64,000 bases of DNA from Streptomyces sp. NBC_00457 (GCF_036014015.1 NZ_CP107905.1:8990001-9054000); one strand, 5' to 3'. Positions 1 to 8,169 are shown, counted from the stretch's first letter. Notes: generated by a model not told the origin, from the sequence alone. Translations and numbers: made by a program.

Positions 1-147
1 CAGGCGCTCGGCCTGCGCGGAGACGTACTCCTGCACCTCCGCCTTGAGCCGGTCGGCGGCCTCGCTCTGGGCGAGACCGGACAGCGGAGTCGTACTGGTG
101 GCCTTGCCGGCTGTGTCAGTGGCCGTGGATGCCGGGTTCGGAGTCAT
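1..147 (-). CDS. gas-vesicle-cluster SRPBCC-type protein (N-terminal part only)
   Basis: Only the first 49 codons are in the window; the gene runs off the left edge. The start ATG (145-147) overlaps the stop of the upstream gene in an ATGA junction, so it is the next gene of the gvp operon. The visible N-terminus is Ser/Thr-rich, followed by SGLAQSEAADRLKAEVQEYV. From memory, this resembles the start of the larger cyclase/dehydrase (SRPBCC) protein encoded in streptomycete gvp clusters. The SRPBCC domain itself would lie outside the window, so the assignment rests on context and this short motif. Confidence 0.6.
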   Translation of the reverse strand, partial: MTPNPASTATDTAGKATSTTPLSGLAQSEAADRLKAEVQEYVSAQAERL

Positions 148-713
148 CGCTCGCCGCCTCCTTTCCCTTCCGTGGCCCGCGAGGCGGTCCTGGCGGCCGT
201 CTTCCGGGCGCCCGAGGTCTTCTTCGTGGCCGTCTTCCGGGCGGGCGCCTTGCGCGCGGCGTTCCTGGCGGTCTTGGAGGCGTTCCTGGAGGCACTCTTC
301 TTCGCCGGCGCCTTCCTGGCGGTGCTCTCGCGTGACGTCTCCTCGTCCTGGCTCTCGTCCTCGTCGCTCTCGTCCTCGTCGTGGCCGGTCCCCACGACAC
401 CCGCGAGCTGATCGCGGACATCGGCGGTACGGCCGTGCAGACGGTCGGCGAGCGCGTTCATCTGCCGCTCGACCAGCGCGCCCGAGGCGGCCTTGCCGAC
501 GCCGCTCAGGTCCTGGCGGAGTTCGTCGCCGATCTGCTTGAACTGCGGGTTGTCCTTGAGCTGCCGCGAGACCAGGTCCACCACGGCGCCGGGGCCCGGC
601 GTCAGTCGCTTGCCCGCGATCAACGTGCCCGCGGCCATCGCCAGTTTGAGCTTCTTGGTGCGCCCGAGGACGTACCCGGCCCCGACCGCGAGGCCGATGA
701 GTGTCCGGTTCAT
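144..713 (-). CDS. gvp-operon protein with histone-H1-like basic tail
   Basis: 189 aa. It starts at ATG 711-713, coupled to gvpG by an ATGA overlap (gvpG stop at 710-712). Residues 1-40 contain a Gly/Ala-rich hydrophobic segment (IGLAVGAGYVLG), and the middle is amphipathic. A short acidic run (DEDESDEDESQDEE) follows. The last 55 residues are Ala/Lys/Arg repeats of AKK, ARK and TARNAARK type, as in histone H1-like tails. Streptomycete gvp clusters carry such a protein after gvpG; its role in vesicle formation is unknown. The tail predicts nucleic-acid or acidic-surface binding, which is inference. Confidence 0.7.
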   Translation of the reverse strand: MNRTLIGLAVGAGYVLGRTKKLKLAMAAGTLIAGKRLTPGPGAVVDLVSRQLKDNPQFKQIGDELRQDLSGVGKAASGALVERQMNALADRLHGRTADVRDQLAGVVGTGHDEDESDEDESQDEETSRESTARKAPAKKSASRNASKTARNAARKAPARKTATKKTSGARKTAARTASRATEGKGGGER

Positions 714-973
714 GGTGTCGTCCTGTCGTCGGTTCCGAAGCTTCGGTGTGTGGCCGTCTCCAGCCGGTCGAGAAGTTCGTCCTCCAGCCGGTCGAACTCC
801 TCCTCGGTGATCTCGCCGGCCTCCAGCAGCTTCTCCAGGCGCGCGAGTTCGGCCTGGATCGTCGCGGGGTCGTAGTAGATGCGCTCGGCTTCCCGCACCA
901 CCTGTTCGATGACCCACACGCTGCCGCGCACGGGGGCGAACGGCAGGAGAAGCACTTCCGAGATCAGTCCCAC
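710..973 (-). CDS. gvpG: gas vesicle protein GvpG
   Basis: 87 aa, the usual GvpG length. The N-terminus GLISEVLLLPFAPVRGSVWV is diagnostic. The centre is a charged helix (ELARLEKLLEAGEITEEEFD). GvpG is an accessory assembly factor working with GvpF/L on the shell of gas vesicles. It lies 10 bp downstream of gvpF and its stop overlaps the next start, so it is in the middle of the leftward gvp operon. Confidence 0.9.
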   Translation of the reverse strand: MGLISEVLLLPFAPVRGSVWVIEQVVREAERIYYDPATIQAELARLEKLLEAGEITEEEFDRLEDELLDRLETATHRSFGTDDRTTP

Positions 974-983
974 GATGTGCCTT

Positions 984-1733
984 CTAACCGTCGGTGCCGG
1001 CGGGTCCGTCCGGACCCGGCTCGACGAAGCTGTACGGAGGCAGTGGTCCGTTGACGCTCATTTCGAGGTGCGGGCCGGCCGCGCGCAACTCCTCCACCTT
1101 CTCCAGGAAGCCGGCGGCCGAGTCCCGTTCCACCAGGAAGGAGATGTTGGCCAGCCATCCGGTCGATCCGGGGCCGGGACTGGTCGCCGCGGCGAGGGGC
1201 GCGAGGGCTTCCTGCACGGCTGCCGCGTCCTGGACCTCCCGTGCCTGTACGGCGGCGGCGATCATCTCGCCGAGCCGGAGCCGCTGCTCGTGGCTGCCTC
1301 CGCCGGCCTGCCGGTTGGCGTCGGCGAGAGCCCGCAGCTCGGGGTCGTCGGCCAGCACCTGGCGCAGTACCTCCTCCTCCACGTGGGAGGCCTTGAGGTT
1401 GTACTCGACCTTGCCGTCGAGTGCCCTGAGCCGCTCCTCGTAGTGGCTCGCGCGCTCGGCGAGGATCTCGGTGACCTTGCTGTCGTCGGGGGCCACACTG
1501 CCGAACCGCATGGGCAGCACACAGCCGGTGGCGCCGGTCTCGGCGAGCACGTTCTGGTGGGCGAGGAGCTCGCGCCGCTTGGGGCGCAGGTCCTCCGGTG
1601 CGTCGCTGACGACCGCAGCGAGTTCACCCTCCTTGAGCACGCGCACCGGCCGCGGCGGATCGCCCACGCCGTCCAGGCCCTCGGGGAGGGCGGGGTGCGA
1701 CCGCGTGGTGATGCCGTAGACGTAGGTGCTCAC
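984..1733 (-). CDS. gvpF: gas vesicle protein GvpF/GvpL family
   Basis: 249 aa, full family length. The N-terminus reads STYVYGITTRSHPALPEGL, and the conserved stretch TGCVLPMRFGSV lies near residue 90. The C-terminal half carries the NISFLVERD and LEMSVNGPLPPYSFV motifs typical of GvpF/L. These proteins chaperone GvpA and sit at the gas-facing surface of the shell. The start is GTG 1731-1733, overlapping the gvpA stop (1730-1732) as GTGA, which indicates coupled translation. GvpF and GvpL are paralogues; the F label follows its place right after gvpA. Confidence 0.9.
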   Translation of the reverse strand: MSTYVYGITTRSHPALPEGLDGVGDPPRPVRVLKEGELAAVVSDAPEDLRPKRRELLAHQNVLAETGATGCVLPMRFGSVAPDDSKVTEILAERASHYEERLRALDGKVEYNLKASHVEEEVLRQVLADDPELRALADANRQAGGGSHEQRLRLGEMIAAAVQAREVQDAAAVQEALAPLAAATSPGPGSTGWLANISFLVERDSAAGFLEKVEELRAAGPHLEMSVNGPLPPYSFVEPGPDGPAGTDG

Positions 1734-2176
1734 TCCTCTTCCTCCCTCTCCCTGCGACGCGCGGCTGTGCTCTTGCGCGTCCGCGGCCGGGGCTCCTGCT
1801 CCCTCTCCTTCGAGGAGCCCTCGTCACGGGCCTGCCGGAAGGCGTCGGAGATCGTCTCCGCGGCACCGGACAGCGCGCCCTTGGACTTGCCGTGGGCGCC
1901 GGATTCGGTGATCTCGCCGACCATGTCGGGCAGGCCGGGGCTCTTGCGGGGGCCCGCCTCCAGGTCGAGGCGGTTGCACGCCTCGGCGAAGCGGAGATAG
2001 GTGTCGACGCTGGCCACGACGACCCGTATGTCGATCTTGAGGATCTCGATGCCGACCAGCGAGACACGTATGAACGCGTCGATGACGAGTCCCCGGTCGA
2101 GGACGAGTTCCAGTACGTCGTAGAGGCTGCTGCTGCCTCCTCCTCCGCCGGCTTGTTGTGCCGGGACAACGGTCAT
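1730..2176 (-). CDS. gvpA: gas vesicle structural protein GvpA with long C-terminal extension
   Basis: 148 aa. Residues about 18-75 are the GvpA shell core (LYDVLELVLDRGLVIDAF, then VSLVGIEILKIDIRVVVASV and TYLRFAEACNRLDLE). Canonical GvpA is about 70 aa; here roughly 75 extra residues follow. They are rich in Lys/Arg/Glu/Ser and end in REREEEE. Streptomycete GvpA proteins commonly carry such extensions. Start ATG 2174-2176 is 46 bp after gvpO. It forms the vesicle wall if the operon is functional; whether streptomycetes make visible vesicles is generally unclear. Confidence 0.9.
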   Translation of the reverse strand: MTVVPAQQAGGGGGSSSLYDVLELVLDRGLVIDAFIRVSLVGIEILKIDIRVVVASVDTYLRFAEACNRLDLEAGPRKSPGLPDMVGEITESGAHGKSKGALSGAAETISDAFRQARDEGSSKEREQEPRPRTRKSTAARRREREEEE

Positions 2177-2222
2177 GACTGCCGTCCTCCTTACCGGGGA
2201 AGGGCTCGCCGCGGGCGGCGGC

Positions 2223-2510
2223 CTACCGGCCGCCGGAGCGGTCCGAGTCGGACCGCCCCCGCTCGTAGCGGCGGACGCGCCGGTATCCGGTGAGCTGTCC
2301 CTGTTCATCGAGGTCGACCTGATAGCTCGCCATGAGGCTCATCGTCTCCGGGACCCGGGCGAGTTCGAGGACCTCGATCGCCAGGGACCAGCCGCCGTCC
2401 GTCTTCTCGAAGGACGAGACGGTCTCCGCAGTCATGCCGGTCATGTCGCCGAGTTGGTCGCGCGCCTGGCGCAGGACCTCTGCCGGCGTGGGCCGGTCGT
2501 CGTCCGTCAT
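2223..2510 (-). CDS. gvpO: gas vesicle protein GvpO
   Basis: 95 aa. It has the GvpO signature WSLAIEVLELARVPETMSLM (residues about 41-60) followed by ASYQVDLDEQGQLTGYRRVRRY. GvpO is required for vesicle formation in haloarchaea and has been linked to gvpA expression. It is the first gene of the leftward operon O-A-F-G-(H1-like)-(SRPBCC). Start ATG 2508-2510 follows an AAGGACG ribosome-binding site. Confidence 0.9.
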   Translation of the reverse strand: MTDDDRPTPAEVLRQARDQLGDMTGMTAETVSSFEKTDGGWSLAIEVLELARVPETMSLMASYQVDLDEQGQLTGYRRVRRYERGRSDSDRSGGR

Positions 2511-2664
2511 GGCGTCGTCCTTGCGCGGTCTACCGTGATATGTGATTTCTGTGAGGTTTATGAGGTTTCGTCCATCTCCAACCGTATTCGAGTGGCCCGA
2601 AGCGTCTTGGCTAAACCTTGCGGGGATACACAGCAGACCCAGAAAGACGAGGGAGGGCTTCTGG
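2511..2664 (-). promoter_or_regulatory. gvp operon upstream region
   Basis: This AT-richer stretch immediately upstream of gvpO must hold the operon promoter. It contains a direct repeat TGAGGTTT (twice, around 2550-2567 on the plus strand) and, reading leftward, GTTT followed about 14 nt later by GGGCCA. That is a poor match to a SigB-type promoter (GNNTT-N14-16-GGGTAC/T). I cannot place -35/-10 boxes with confidence. Confidence 0.3.
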
Positions 2665-2739
2665 ATGCGCCACCGGGCCGGGCTGCGGAAGGCGTTTCCC
2701 GACCACTGGTCGTTCCTGCTGGGCGAGATCGCGCTGTAC
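2665..2739 (+). pseudogene. N-terminal scrap of a QcrB-type cytochrome b gene
   Basis: An ATG at 2665 opens MRHRAGLRKAFPDHWSFLLG, then EIALY. This matches the conserved N-terminal entry into the first membrane helix of actinobacterial cytochrome b of the bc1 complex (typically [20 protein letters not shown]). After residue 25 the similarity stops, and Arg/Gly-rich sequence follows instead of the hydrophobic helix. The haem ligands and all later helices are absent. It sits between gvpO and the DUF6479 gene. I read it as a deletion remnant; a real small ORF is the alternative. Confidence 0.55.
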
Positions 2740-2824
2740 AGAGCGACTGGAGGAAGGCGCCCCCGCCGTCGGAGGGGGGCGACGCCGTCAGTATCTACAG
2801 CCCGAGCCTGGGTACCCGGGCCCA

Positions 2825-3202
2825 ATGAACGCCATCGCATACGCCATCCCAGACCAAGCGGCCGCTTCGAATCCGGCCGGCCTGATCGCCGTCCTCATCG
2901 GTGGCCTCCTCGTCGCCGGCGCCCTGGTGTGGGCCGTACGGCTCGGCATCAAGGTACGGCGCCGCGAACCGGGCCCTCCGGGGCCTCATGAGCAGCCCTC
3001 GGTGCCGAGCACCGGACCGGTCCGCGAGACCCGGGAGGTGCGGGAGGAGAACGAGGTCCCCCAGGCAGGGGACAGGACCGAGCGGCTCACCCCGCACGGG
3101 CTCCAGCCGTCCGGCAGCAAACGCAGCGAGACTCAGAAACGCCGCCGGTGGAATCCGGGCTCCAGCGGCGGGTTCGGCAGCGGAGGCCCGGGCAGGACGT
3201 AA
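2825..3202 (+). CDS. DUF6479 family small membrane protein
   Basis: 125 aa. One transmembrane helix lies at about residues 15-42 (AGLIAVLIGGLLVAGALVWA), followed by a basic KVRRREPGPPGP stretch and a polar tail. The tail ends in the family hallmark RRRWNPGSSGGFGSGGPG. The topology predicts a short outside N-terminus and a cytoplasmic tail. Function is unknown; the family is almost confined to Streptomyces. The ATG at 2825 has no clear SD, and a GGGTAC box lies at 2810-2815. A leaderless message from a SigB-like promoter is therefore possible. Confidence 0.75.
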   Translation: MNAIAYAIPDQAAASNPAGLIAVLIGGLLVAGALVWAVRLGIKVRRREPGPPGPHEQPSVPSTGPVRETREVREENEVPQAGDRTERLTPHGLQPSGSKRSETQKRRRWNPGSSGGFGSGGPGRT

Positions 3203-3207
3203 CCGTC

Positions 3208-3240
3208 CGACGCGGTCCGGCACGCTGCCGGACCGCGTCG
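3208..3240. terminator. bidirectional terminator hairpin
   Basis: A perfect 14-bp stem (CGACGCGGTCCGGC, 5-nt loop, then its exact complement) lies between the convergent DUF6479 gene and the SDR gene. It has no T-tract, as is usual in Streptomyces. Confidence 0.85.
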
Positions 3241-3250
3241 AGGGACTCGG

Positions 3251-4141
3251 CTACGGAAGTGGCGTCCCGCCTGTCGCGTTGAGGATCTCCGCGGTGATGA
3301 AGCTGGCCTCCTGAGAGGCGAGGTAGACGTACGCGGGAGCCAGTTCGGCGGGTTGGGCCGGGCGTCCCAGGGGGCTCTGCCTGCCGAACTCGGCCGTGTC
3401 GGGCATCGTCGCGGGGATCAACGGCGTCCACACCGGCCCCGGGGCGACCGCGTTGACGCGGATACCTCGGTCGACGATCATCTGGGCCAGCCCCTGGGTG
3501 AAGGCCACGATCGCGGCTTTCGTCATCGCGTAGTCCAGCAGGTGCGGGCTGGGCTTGTAGGCCTGCACCGACGTGGAGTTGATGACGCTGCCGCCCTCGG
3601 GAATGTGCGGCAGGGCGAATTTCGTCAGCCAGAACATGCCGTAGAGGTTGGTGCGCATCACCCGGTCGAACTGCTCGGTCGGGATCGCCTCGATGCCGTC
3701 GGGCTGGGACATCTGGTAGGCGGCGTTGTTCACCAGGACGTCGATGCGCCCGAACTCCCCGACGGCACGCTCGATCAGGGCCCGGCAGTTGTCCTCCTCG
3801 CGGATGTCGCAGGAGACGGCGACCGCCTTGGGGCCGGCCTTCTCCACGAGACGCGACGTTTCGCGGGCCTCGTCCGCCTCCTCCTCGAGGTAGGTGAAGA
3901 GCACGTCGGCACCCTCCCGGGCGAAGGCCAGGGCCACGGCCCGCCCGATGCCGGAGTCGCCGCCGGTGATGACGGTTGCGCGGCCTTCCAGCCGGCCGGT
4001 GCCTTGGTAGCTCTCCTCGCCGTGGTCGGGCGGCGGGTCCATCGGCCCGGTCCATCCGGGGTGCGGCTGGTCCTGAGAGGGGAATTCGGGGCGTGGGTGC
4101 TGGGTGGCCGGGTTCTGCTGGGCGTGCTGCGGATCGGTCAC
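3251..4141 (-). CDS. SDR oxidoreductase with Pro/Gln-rich N-terminal extension
   Basis: 296 aa from GTG 4139-4141, which has an AGGAGG SD at good spacing. Residues 1-45 are Pro/Gln/His-rich (PEFPSQDQPHPGWTGPMDPP). They are followed by the Rossmann motif TGGDSGIGRA, then NNAAYQ, catalytic Ser in INSTSVQAY, and YxxxK as YAMTK. The layout matches the YhxC/YdaD (general stress protein 39) subgroup of NAD(P)-dependent short-chain dehydrogenases, known in stress regulons. The substrate is unknown. The neighbouring sigma factor fits a stress role. Confidence 0.85.
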   Translation of the reverse strand: MTDPQHAQQNPATQHPRPEFPSQDQPHPGWTGPMDPPPDHGEESYQGTGRLEGRATVITGGDSGIGRAVALAFAREGADVLFTYLEEEADEARETSRLVEKAGPKAVAVSCDIREEDNCRALIERAVGEFGRIDVLVNNAAYQMSQPDGIEAIPTEQFDRVMRTNLYGMFWLTKFALPHIPEGGSVINSTSVQAYKPSPHLLDYAMTKAAIVAFTQGLAQMIVDRGIRVNAVAPGPVWTPLIPATMPDTAEFGRQSPLGRPAQPAELAPAYVYLASQEASFITAEILNATGGTPLP

Positions 4142-4256
4142 GACGACCTCCTGACCGCTGGACGGGCGTGAACCCTGACCGGGTTCCCGCCTCACCCCGA
4201 CCGAAAGCCCGTCGTGGACGCGCGTCGGCGGCGCATCAGAACGCCTCCCGCAGGGC

Positions 4257-5282
4257 TCAGCTCGCCCACGTCAGCAGGCGCTGTCCCGTCTCGGGGGCCC
4301 GTAGCCTCGCCAGGGACTGCTTCTCCAGCTGGCGTACGCGCTCGCGGGTGAGGCCCACGTGCCGTGCGACCTGTTCGAGGGTGCGCTGCTCTCCGTCGTG
4401 CAGGCCGTAGCGGAGGCTGAGGATCATGGCCTCGCGGGGCGCGAGGGTGCCGATGGCCCTCCGCAGGTCCTGCGCCAGAGCCTGGTACTCGGCGATGTCC
4501 GCGGCCTGCAGCACCTCGGTGTCGGGGATGAGGTCGCCGATCACCGTCTCACCGGTTTCGTCGACCGGCGTGTCCAGGCTGACCGCGTGCCGCCCGACGC
4601 GGCGCAGCCAGTCGACCCGGGACTCAGCGAAGCCGCTCTCCCGGGCGACCTCCTCGGCGGTGGGCTCACGGCCCAGGTCGAGCTGCAGGCGCCGTTCGAT
4701 CTTGCCGAGCTTCCGCAGCTCCTCCACCACGTGCATCGGCAGCCGTACGGTCCGGGCGTGCTGGGCGAGGCCCCGCTCGATCGCCTGGCGGATCCACCAG
4801 GTCGCGTACGTGGAGAACTTGAAGCCCTTGGTGTGGTCGAACTTCTCCACCGCCCGGATCAGCCCCAGGTTGCCCTCCTGGATGACGTCGAGCAGGGGCA
4901 CACCCCGGTGGGCGTGCCGCTTGGCCATCGCCACCACGAGCCGGAGGTTGGCCCGGATCATGTGGTCCTTGGCGGCCTTGCCGTCGCGGGCGACAGCGTC
5001 GAGTTCCCGGCGCAGCTCCGGCGCCAGATCGCGCTCGCCGGCGTCGGCCTCCCGCAGCTCCTCGGCGGCCCGCACTCCCGCCTCGATGCGCTGGGCCAGC
5101 CGTACCTCGTCCTCCGCGGTGAGCAGTGGGGTCGCCGCGATCTGGGCCAGGTACTGGCCGAGCAGATCCGGTTCCTCGTCGGGTTCGGGGACCCGGCCGC
5201 GCGAGCGTGCGGTGCGTGTGGAGGCGCGGCGGCTCACTCGGGGTTCCATCGCGGGAGTCTGTGTCAGGGGAGGCATCCTCAC
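4257..5282 (-). CDS. RNA polymerase sigma-70 factor, group 2 (Hrd type)
   Basis: 341 aa from GTG at 5280-5282. Region 1.2 begins at about residue 38 (DLLGQYLAQIAATPLLTAEDE). Region 2 includes RLVVAMAKRH and DVIQEGNLGLIRAVEKFD, with the 2.4 -10-recognition helix at KFSTYATWWIRQAIER. Region 3 has RLPMHVVEELRKL. Region 4 has the helix-turn-helix LEQVARHVGLTRERVRQLE. Region 1.1 is absent, so it is not the essential HrdB. It belongs with HrdA/HrdD-like non-essential sigmas. It probably reprograms promoters under stress or in stationary phase. Confidence 0.9.
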   Translation of the reverse strand: MRMPPLTQTPAMEPRVSRRASTRTARSRGRVPEPDEEPDLLGQYLAQIAATPLLTAEDEVRLAQRIEAGVRAAEELREADAGERDLAPELRRELDAVARDGKAAKDHMIRANLRLVVAMAKRHAHRGVPLLDVIQEGNLGLIRAVEKFDHTKGFKFSTYATWWIRQAIERGLAQHARTVRLPMHVVEELRKLGKIERRLQLDLGREPTAEEVARESGFAESRVDWLRRVGRHAVSLDTPVDETGETVIGDLIPDTEVLQAADIAEYQALAQDLRRAIGTLAPREAMILSLRYGLHDGEQRTLEQVARHVGLTRERVRQLEKQSLARLRAPETGQRLLTWAS

Positions 5283-5325
5283 GGCCTTTCGTCCGTTCTG
5301 GTCGCCTTCATTGCCTGTTGTCCGG

Positions 5326-5350
5326 GTACCCGAGGACCCCGCGAGGAACC
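5326..5350 (-). promoter_or_regulatory. putative SigB-type promoter of the sigma gene
   Basis: Reading leftward, GGTT (5350-5347), 15 nt, then GGGTAC (5331-5326). This is close to the streptomycete SigB consensus GNNTT-N14-16-GGGTAC/T. It lies 44 bp before the sigma-factor start. Confidence 0.45.
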
Positions 5351-5367
5351 GGCTGGGGTCGGCTCAG

Positions 5368-6816
5368 TCAGCGCCGCACGGGGTCCCGGGGCTCCAGCCG
5401 CAGATGGGCGCCCTGGCGCTTGAGCGCGCGCTGGACGAGGTGGCACGGCACGTCGCGGGGACTGCGGCCGAGACGGACGGACAGCGCGGCGCAGACACCG
5501 GCCGCCTGGCCGGTGGCCATCGCGATGGGCATGACACGGTACGACGAGTGAGCCACGTGCGAGCCGGAGATACAGCGTCCGGCGACCAGCAGCCGGTCGG
5601 TGTCGCGGGGCAGCAGACAGCGCAGGGGGATGTCGTAGAAGCTGCCCCGGGGGACGCGCTTGAGGACGGTGCCCCTGCCGCGGGGGTTGTGGATGTCGAC
5701 GGGGTAGGCGCCGTGCGCCACGGCGTCGGGGAAGGAACGCGCCGCGAGGATGTCGTGTCCGGTCAGGTGGTACTCGCCGAGGATGCGCCGCGTCTCCCGC
5801 ACTCCGATCTGGACGCCGCTCTGTGCCACGTACGCCTTCTTGAAACCCGGCACGCGCCCGCGCAGGAAGCGGTCGATCTGTTCCAGCTGGCGGCGTGCGG
5901 CGTACTCGGCCCGGCTGAGGTCCCACACGTCGGTGCCGAGCGCCCGGGTGACCCGGGTGCTGTTGACGCTCACCTCGCGGGGATGCGGGGTGCCGAAGAA
6001 CAGGATGTCCTCGCGGGGCAGACGCAGTTCGCCCGCTTCGGTGGCCTCCTGGACGAGGTCCCACAGACCGTGCACGCCCCGCCACTGGTCGGGGTGCTCG
6101 CTGACGTACTCGGCGAAACGCGGCTGCAGGAAGTCGACGACGCGGAACATCAGCGTCATCGGCTGCACCAGCCCGTCCTCCGGCCGGCCGATCTCGTACG
6201 GCGCTCCGCACGCGGCGGCGATGTCGCCGTCCCCCGTCCCGTCGACGACGACGCCGGCGTCGATCACGACCGGCCCGGACTTGGTCTCGAAGACCACCCG
6301 CCAGCCGTCGTCGAGGGGCAGCGCGGCGGAGGCGAAGGAGTGGAACAGCATGCGCACACCCGCCTCGTCGAGCAGGTCGAGGAGGACGAGTTTGTAGAGC
6401 TCCGGATCGAACGGCACCGTGTAGCCGGTGTCGGGGGAGGGCGGGATGCAGCCGCCGCGTGCGGTGAGCCGGTCCAGCAGGAGCCATAGGAATCCGGCCA
6501 CCACCGGCTCGCCCTCGCCGTGGTCGGTGGGCAGCAGCCGGCGGCCGTGTCCGCCGCGCTCGTCGAACACGGCCTGTTTCTGCTCGTTGTGGAACGACAT
6601 CAGCGGCATCACCAAGGCCACGGTGGCGTTGCCGCCGAGGAAGCCGTAGCGCTCCACGAGGACGACCTCGGCGCCGGCATCGGCCGCAGCGTAGGCCGCG
6701 GCGGTGCCGGCCGGGCCGCCGCCGACGACCAGGACGTCGGTGCGGCCTCCGTGGCGGGCCGCACGCGGGGGAAGGGTGACGGTCCGAGCGGGTCGGAGTG
6801 GTTCCAGGATCGGCAT
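5368..6816 (-). CDS. FAD-dependent oxidoreductase (FAD_oxidored family)
   Basis: 482 aa. The dinucleotide-binding motif VVGGGPAGTAAAYAAADAG is at residues 29-47, then VLVERYGFLGGNAT. A second FAD motif, VVDGTGDGDIAAACGAPYE, lies mid-protein, with LLVAGRCISGSHVAHSSYR near the end. The family (Pfam FAD_oxidored) includes many orphan dehydrogenases, some acting on carbohydrates or hopanoid-like compounds; the substrate is unknown. It lies 6 bp downstream of the pyruvyl transferase gene and is almost certainly co-transcribed, so a cell-envelope glycan role is plausible inference. Confidence 0.8.
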   Translation of the reverse strand: MPILEPLRPARTVTLPPRAARHGGRTDVLVVGGGPAGTAAAYAAADAGAEVVLVERYGFLGGNATVALVMPLMSFHNEQKQAVFDERGGHGRRLLPTDHGEGEPVVAGFLWLLLDRLTARGGCIPPSPDTGYTVPFDPELYKLVLLDLLDEAGVRMLFHSFASAALPLDDGWRVVFETKSGPVVIDAGVVVDGTGDGDIAAACGAPYEIGRPEDGLVQPMTLMFRVVDFLQPRFAEYVSEHPDQWRGVHGLWDLVQEATEAGELRLPREDILFFGTPHPREVSVNSTRVTRALGTDVWDLSRAEYAARRQLEQIDRFLRGRVPGFKKAYVAQSGVQIGVRETRRILGEYHLTGHDILAARSFPDAVAHGAYPVDIHNPRGRGTVLKRVPRGSFYDIPLRCLLPRDTDRLLVAGRCISGSHVAHSSYRVMPIAMATGQAAGVCAALSVRLGRSPRDVPCHLVQRALKRQGAHLRLEPRDPVRR

Positions 6817-6822
6817 CGCACG

Positions 6823-8058
6823 TCACATCCCGTGGTTCCTGAGGTCGTCCGTCCGGGAACCGTGGGTCAGGACCAGGTCGGCGTCCTGTGCCCGCCGTGT
6901 CTCGCGCGCACCGCCGTCGAGGGAGTCCAGGAGGGTTCCGCAGCGGGCGCAGGTCTCCCGGGCCAGGGCCCGCAGCCCCTGAACCCGGCTGTTCAGGTCC
7001 TCGTGCCGCCGGGGGAACTCGTCCCAGAGCCGGTCCACTTCGGCGAGCAGGAGCCCGGCCTGCTCCCGCGCCACACCGACGAGCGCGGGCGCCCCCGTAC
7101 GGCGGGCGAAGTCGAAGACCTTGCCCGAGTAGGGCAGCGGCAGCACGGGCAGGCCGGACAGCGCGGCGAACATCACGAAGTGCAGGCGCATGCCGACGAC
7201 CATGTCCAGGTGGCTCATGAAGCCGAGGATCTCGCCGGGGCTGTAGGAGTTGTGCAGGATGCGGCCCAGGTCCGGAGCGCTCATCCGCGACAGCACGCCG
7301 TGCGCGTGCCGCACGTCCTCGCGTTCCATCGGCACGAAGACCACGTGCGCCTCCAGGCGGCGGGCGAGGAAGTCCGCGACATCGGCCAGGAGCGCGTGGT
7401 AGTCGTCCTCGTCGAGCTTCTCCGCCGCCCGGCCGGGCTCGCGCACGGACATCCCGACCAGCCGGGCATCGGTGGGCAGGCCCTCCTGCCGCATCATCTG
7501 CCCGGTGAAGGGTTCCGGCGTGAGCAGCAGCGCCGGGTCGGCGCTGACGGTGAGCTCGCACTCGACGCCGACCTCCTCCAGGACGAGCCGGGACTCCTCG
7601 TCCCGGACCACGACGTCGGTCATCTGGGGCAGCACGCCGCGTACGGCCTCCCGGTCGTCCGCCTCACGCAGCGGGCCCGCGCCGATCGCGTAGGCGAAGG
7701 TGGGCACGCCGCGCTCATGTGCCGCCCGCACCAGCCGCAGATAGCGCCGCGCCTCCCCGTCGTAGAGGATCCCGCCGCCGCCCAGCACCAGCAGGTCCAG
7801 TCCCGCGACGGCGTCGAGCACGGGCTTCTGCGGGACACCCTCCCAGTCGACGACCTCGTCCGCTTCCCGCTGATGGGCGCGGGTGTGTTCGGCGTTCCGG
7901 CTGAAGACGACGAGTCGGGCACCCGGCCGGTGGGCGCGCAGGCAACTCAGCACACACAGCAGAATCGCTTCGTCGCCGATGTTGCGCCCGCCGTACGAGC
8001 CGAGCAGGCCGATCCGCAGATCGGACGCTTCAGGCGACGGGCGCTGGTTGATCGTCAT
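6823..8058 (-). CDS. polysaccharide pyruvyl transferase family protein (CsaB-like)
   Basis: 411 aa from ATG 8056-8058 with an AGGAG SD. The N-terminus has RIGLLGSYGGRNIGDEAIL, the motif that opens polysaccharide pyruvyl transferases. Later come LDLLVLGGGGILYD, VRDEESRLVLEEVGV and the signature MVVGMRLHFVMFAALSGLPV. These enzymes transfer pyruvate from PEP to envelope polysaccharides or lipid-linked glycans in the cytoplasm. A C-terminal tail of about 50 residues contains a CARC motif. It heads a two-gene unit with the FAD oxidoreductase; a second family member lies at 14.7-15.6 kb. Confidence 0.85.
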   Translation of the reverse strand: MTINQRPSPEASDLRIGLLGSYGGRNIGDEAILLCVLSCLRAHRPGARLVVFSRNAEHTRAHQREADEVVDWEGVPQKPVLDAVAGLDLLVLGGGGILYDGEARRYLRLVRAAHERGVPTFAYAIGAGPLREADDREAVRGVLPQMTDVVVRDEESRLVLEEVGVECELTVSADPALLLTPEPFTGQMMRQEGLPTDARLVGMSVREPGRAAEKLDEDDYHALLADVADFLARRLEAHVVFVPMEREDVRHAHGVLSRMSAPDLGRILHNSYSPGEILGFMSHLDMVVGMRLHFVMFAALSGLPVLPLPYSGKVFDFARRTGAPALVGVAREQAGLLLAEVDRLWDEFPRRHEDLNSRVQGLRALARETCARCGTLLDSLDGGARETRRAQDADLVLTHGSRTDDLRNHGM

Positions 8059-8169
8059 CCGGAGCTCCTGTTCCAAGGAGACGGGGGACCCGCGGCGCGG
8101 TCCGGCTGGACGCGTCGGGCCCGAGTTGCCCGGGACGTTCGGAGGAAACCTCACGCGAGACTTCCAGAG

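Noticed and set aside
129..421. Overlapping plus- and minus-strand frames rich in Arg/Pro/Ser
   Set aside because: Shadow frames of the Lys/Ala-rich tail on the minus strand; composition is typical of antisense reading of GC-rich DNA.
2860..2880. TTCGAATCC, which resembles the T-arm of a tRNA
   Set aside because: No cloverleaf can be drawn around it, and it lies within the DUF6479 coding sequence.
5279..7561. A 760-codon leftward open frame across two genes
   Set aside because: Arg/Pro-rich with no motifs; it is the off-frame of the FAD oxidoreductase and pyruvyl transferase, which carry clear family motifs.
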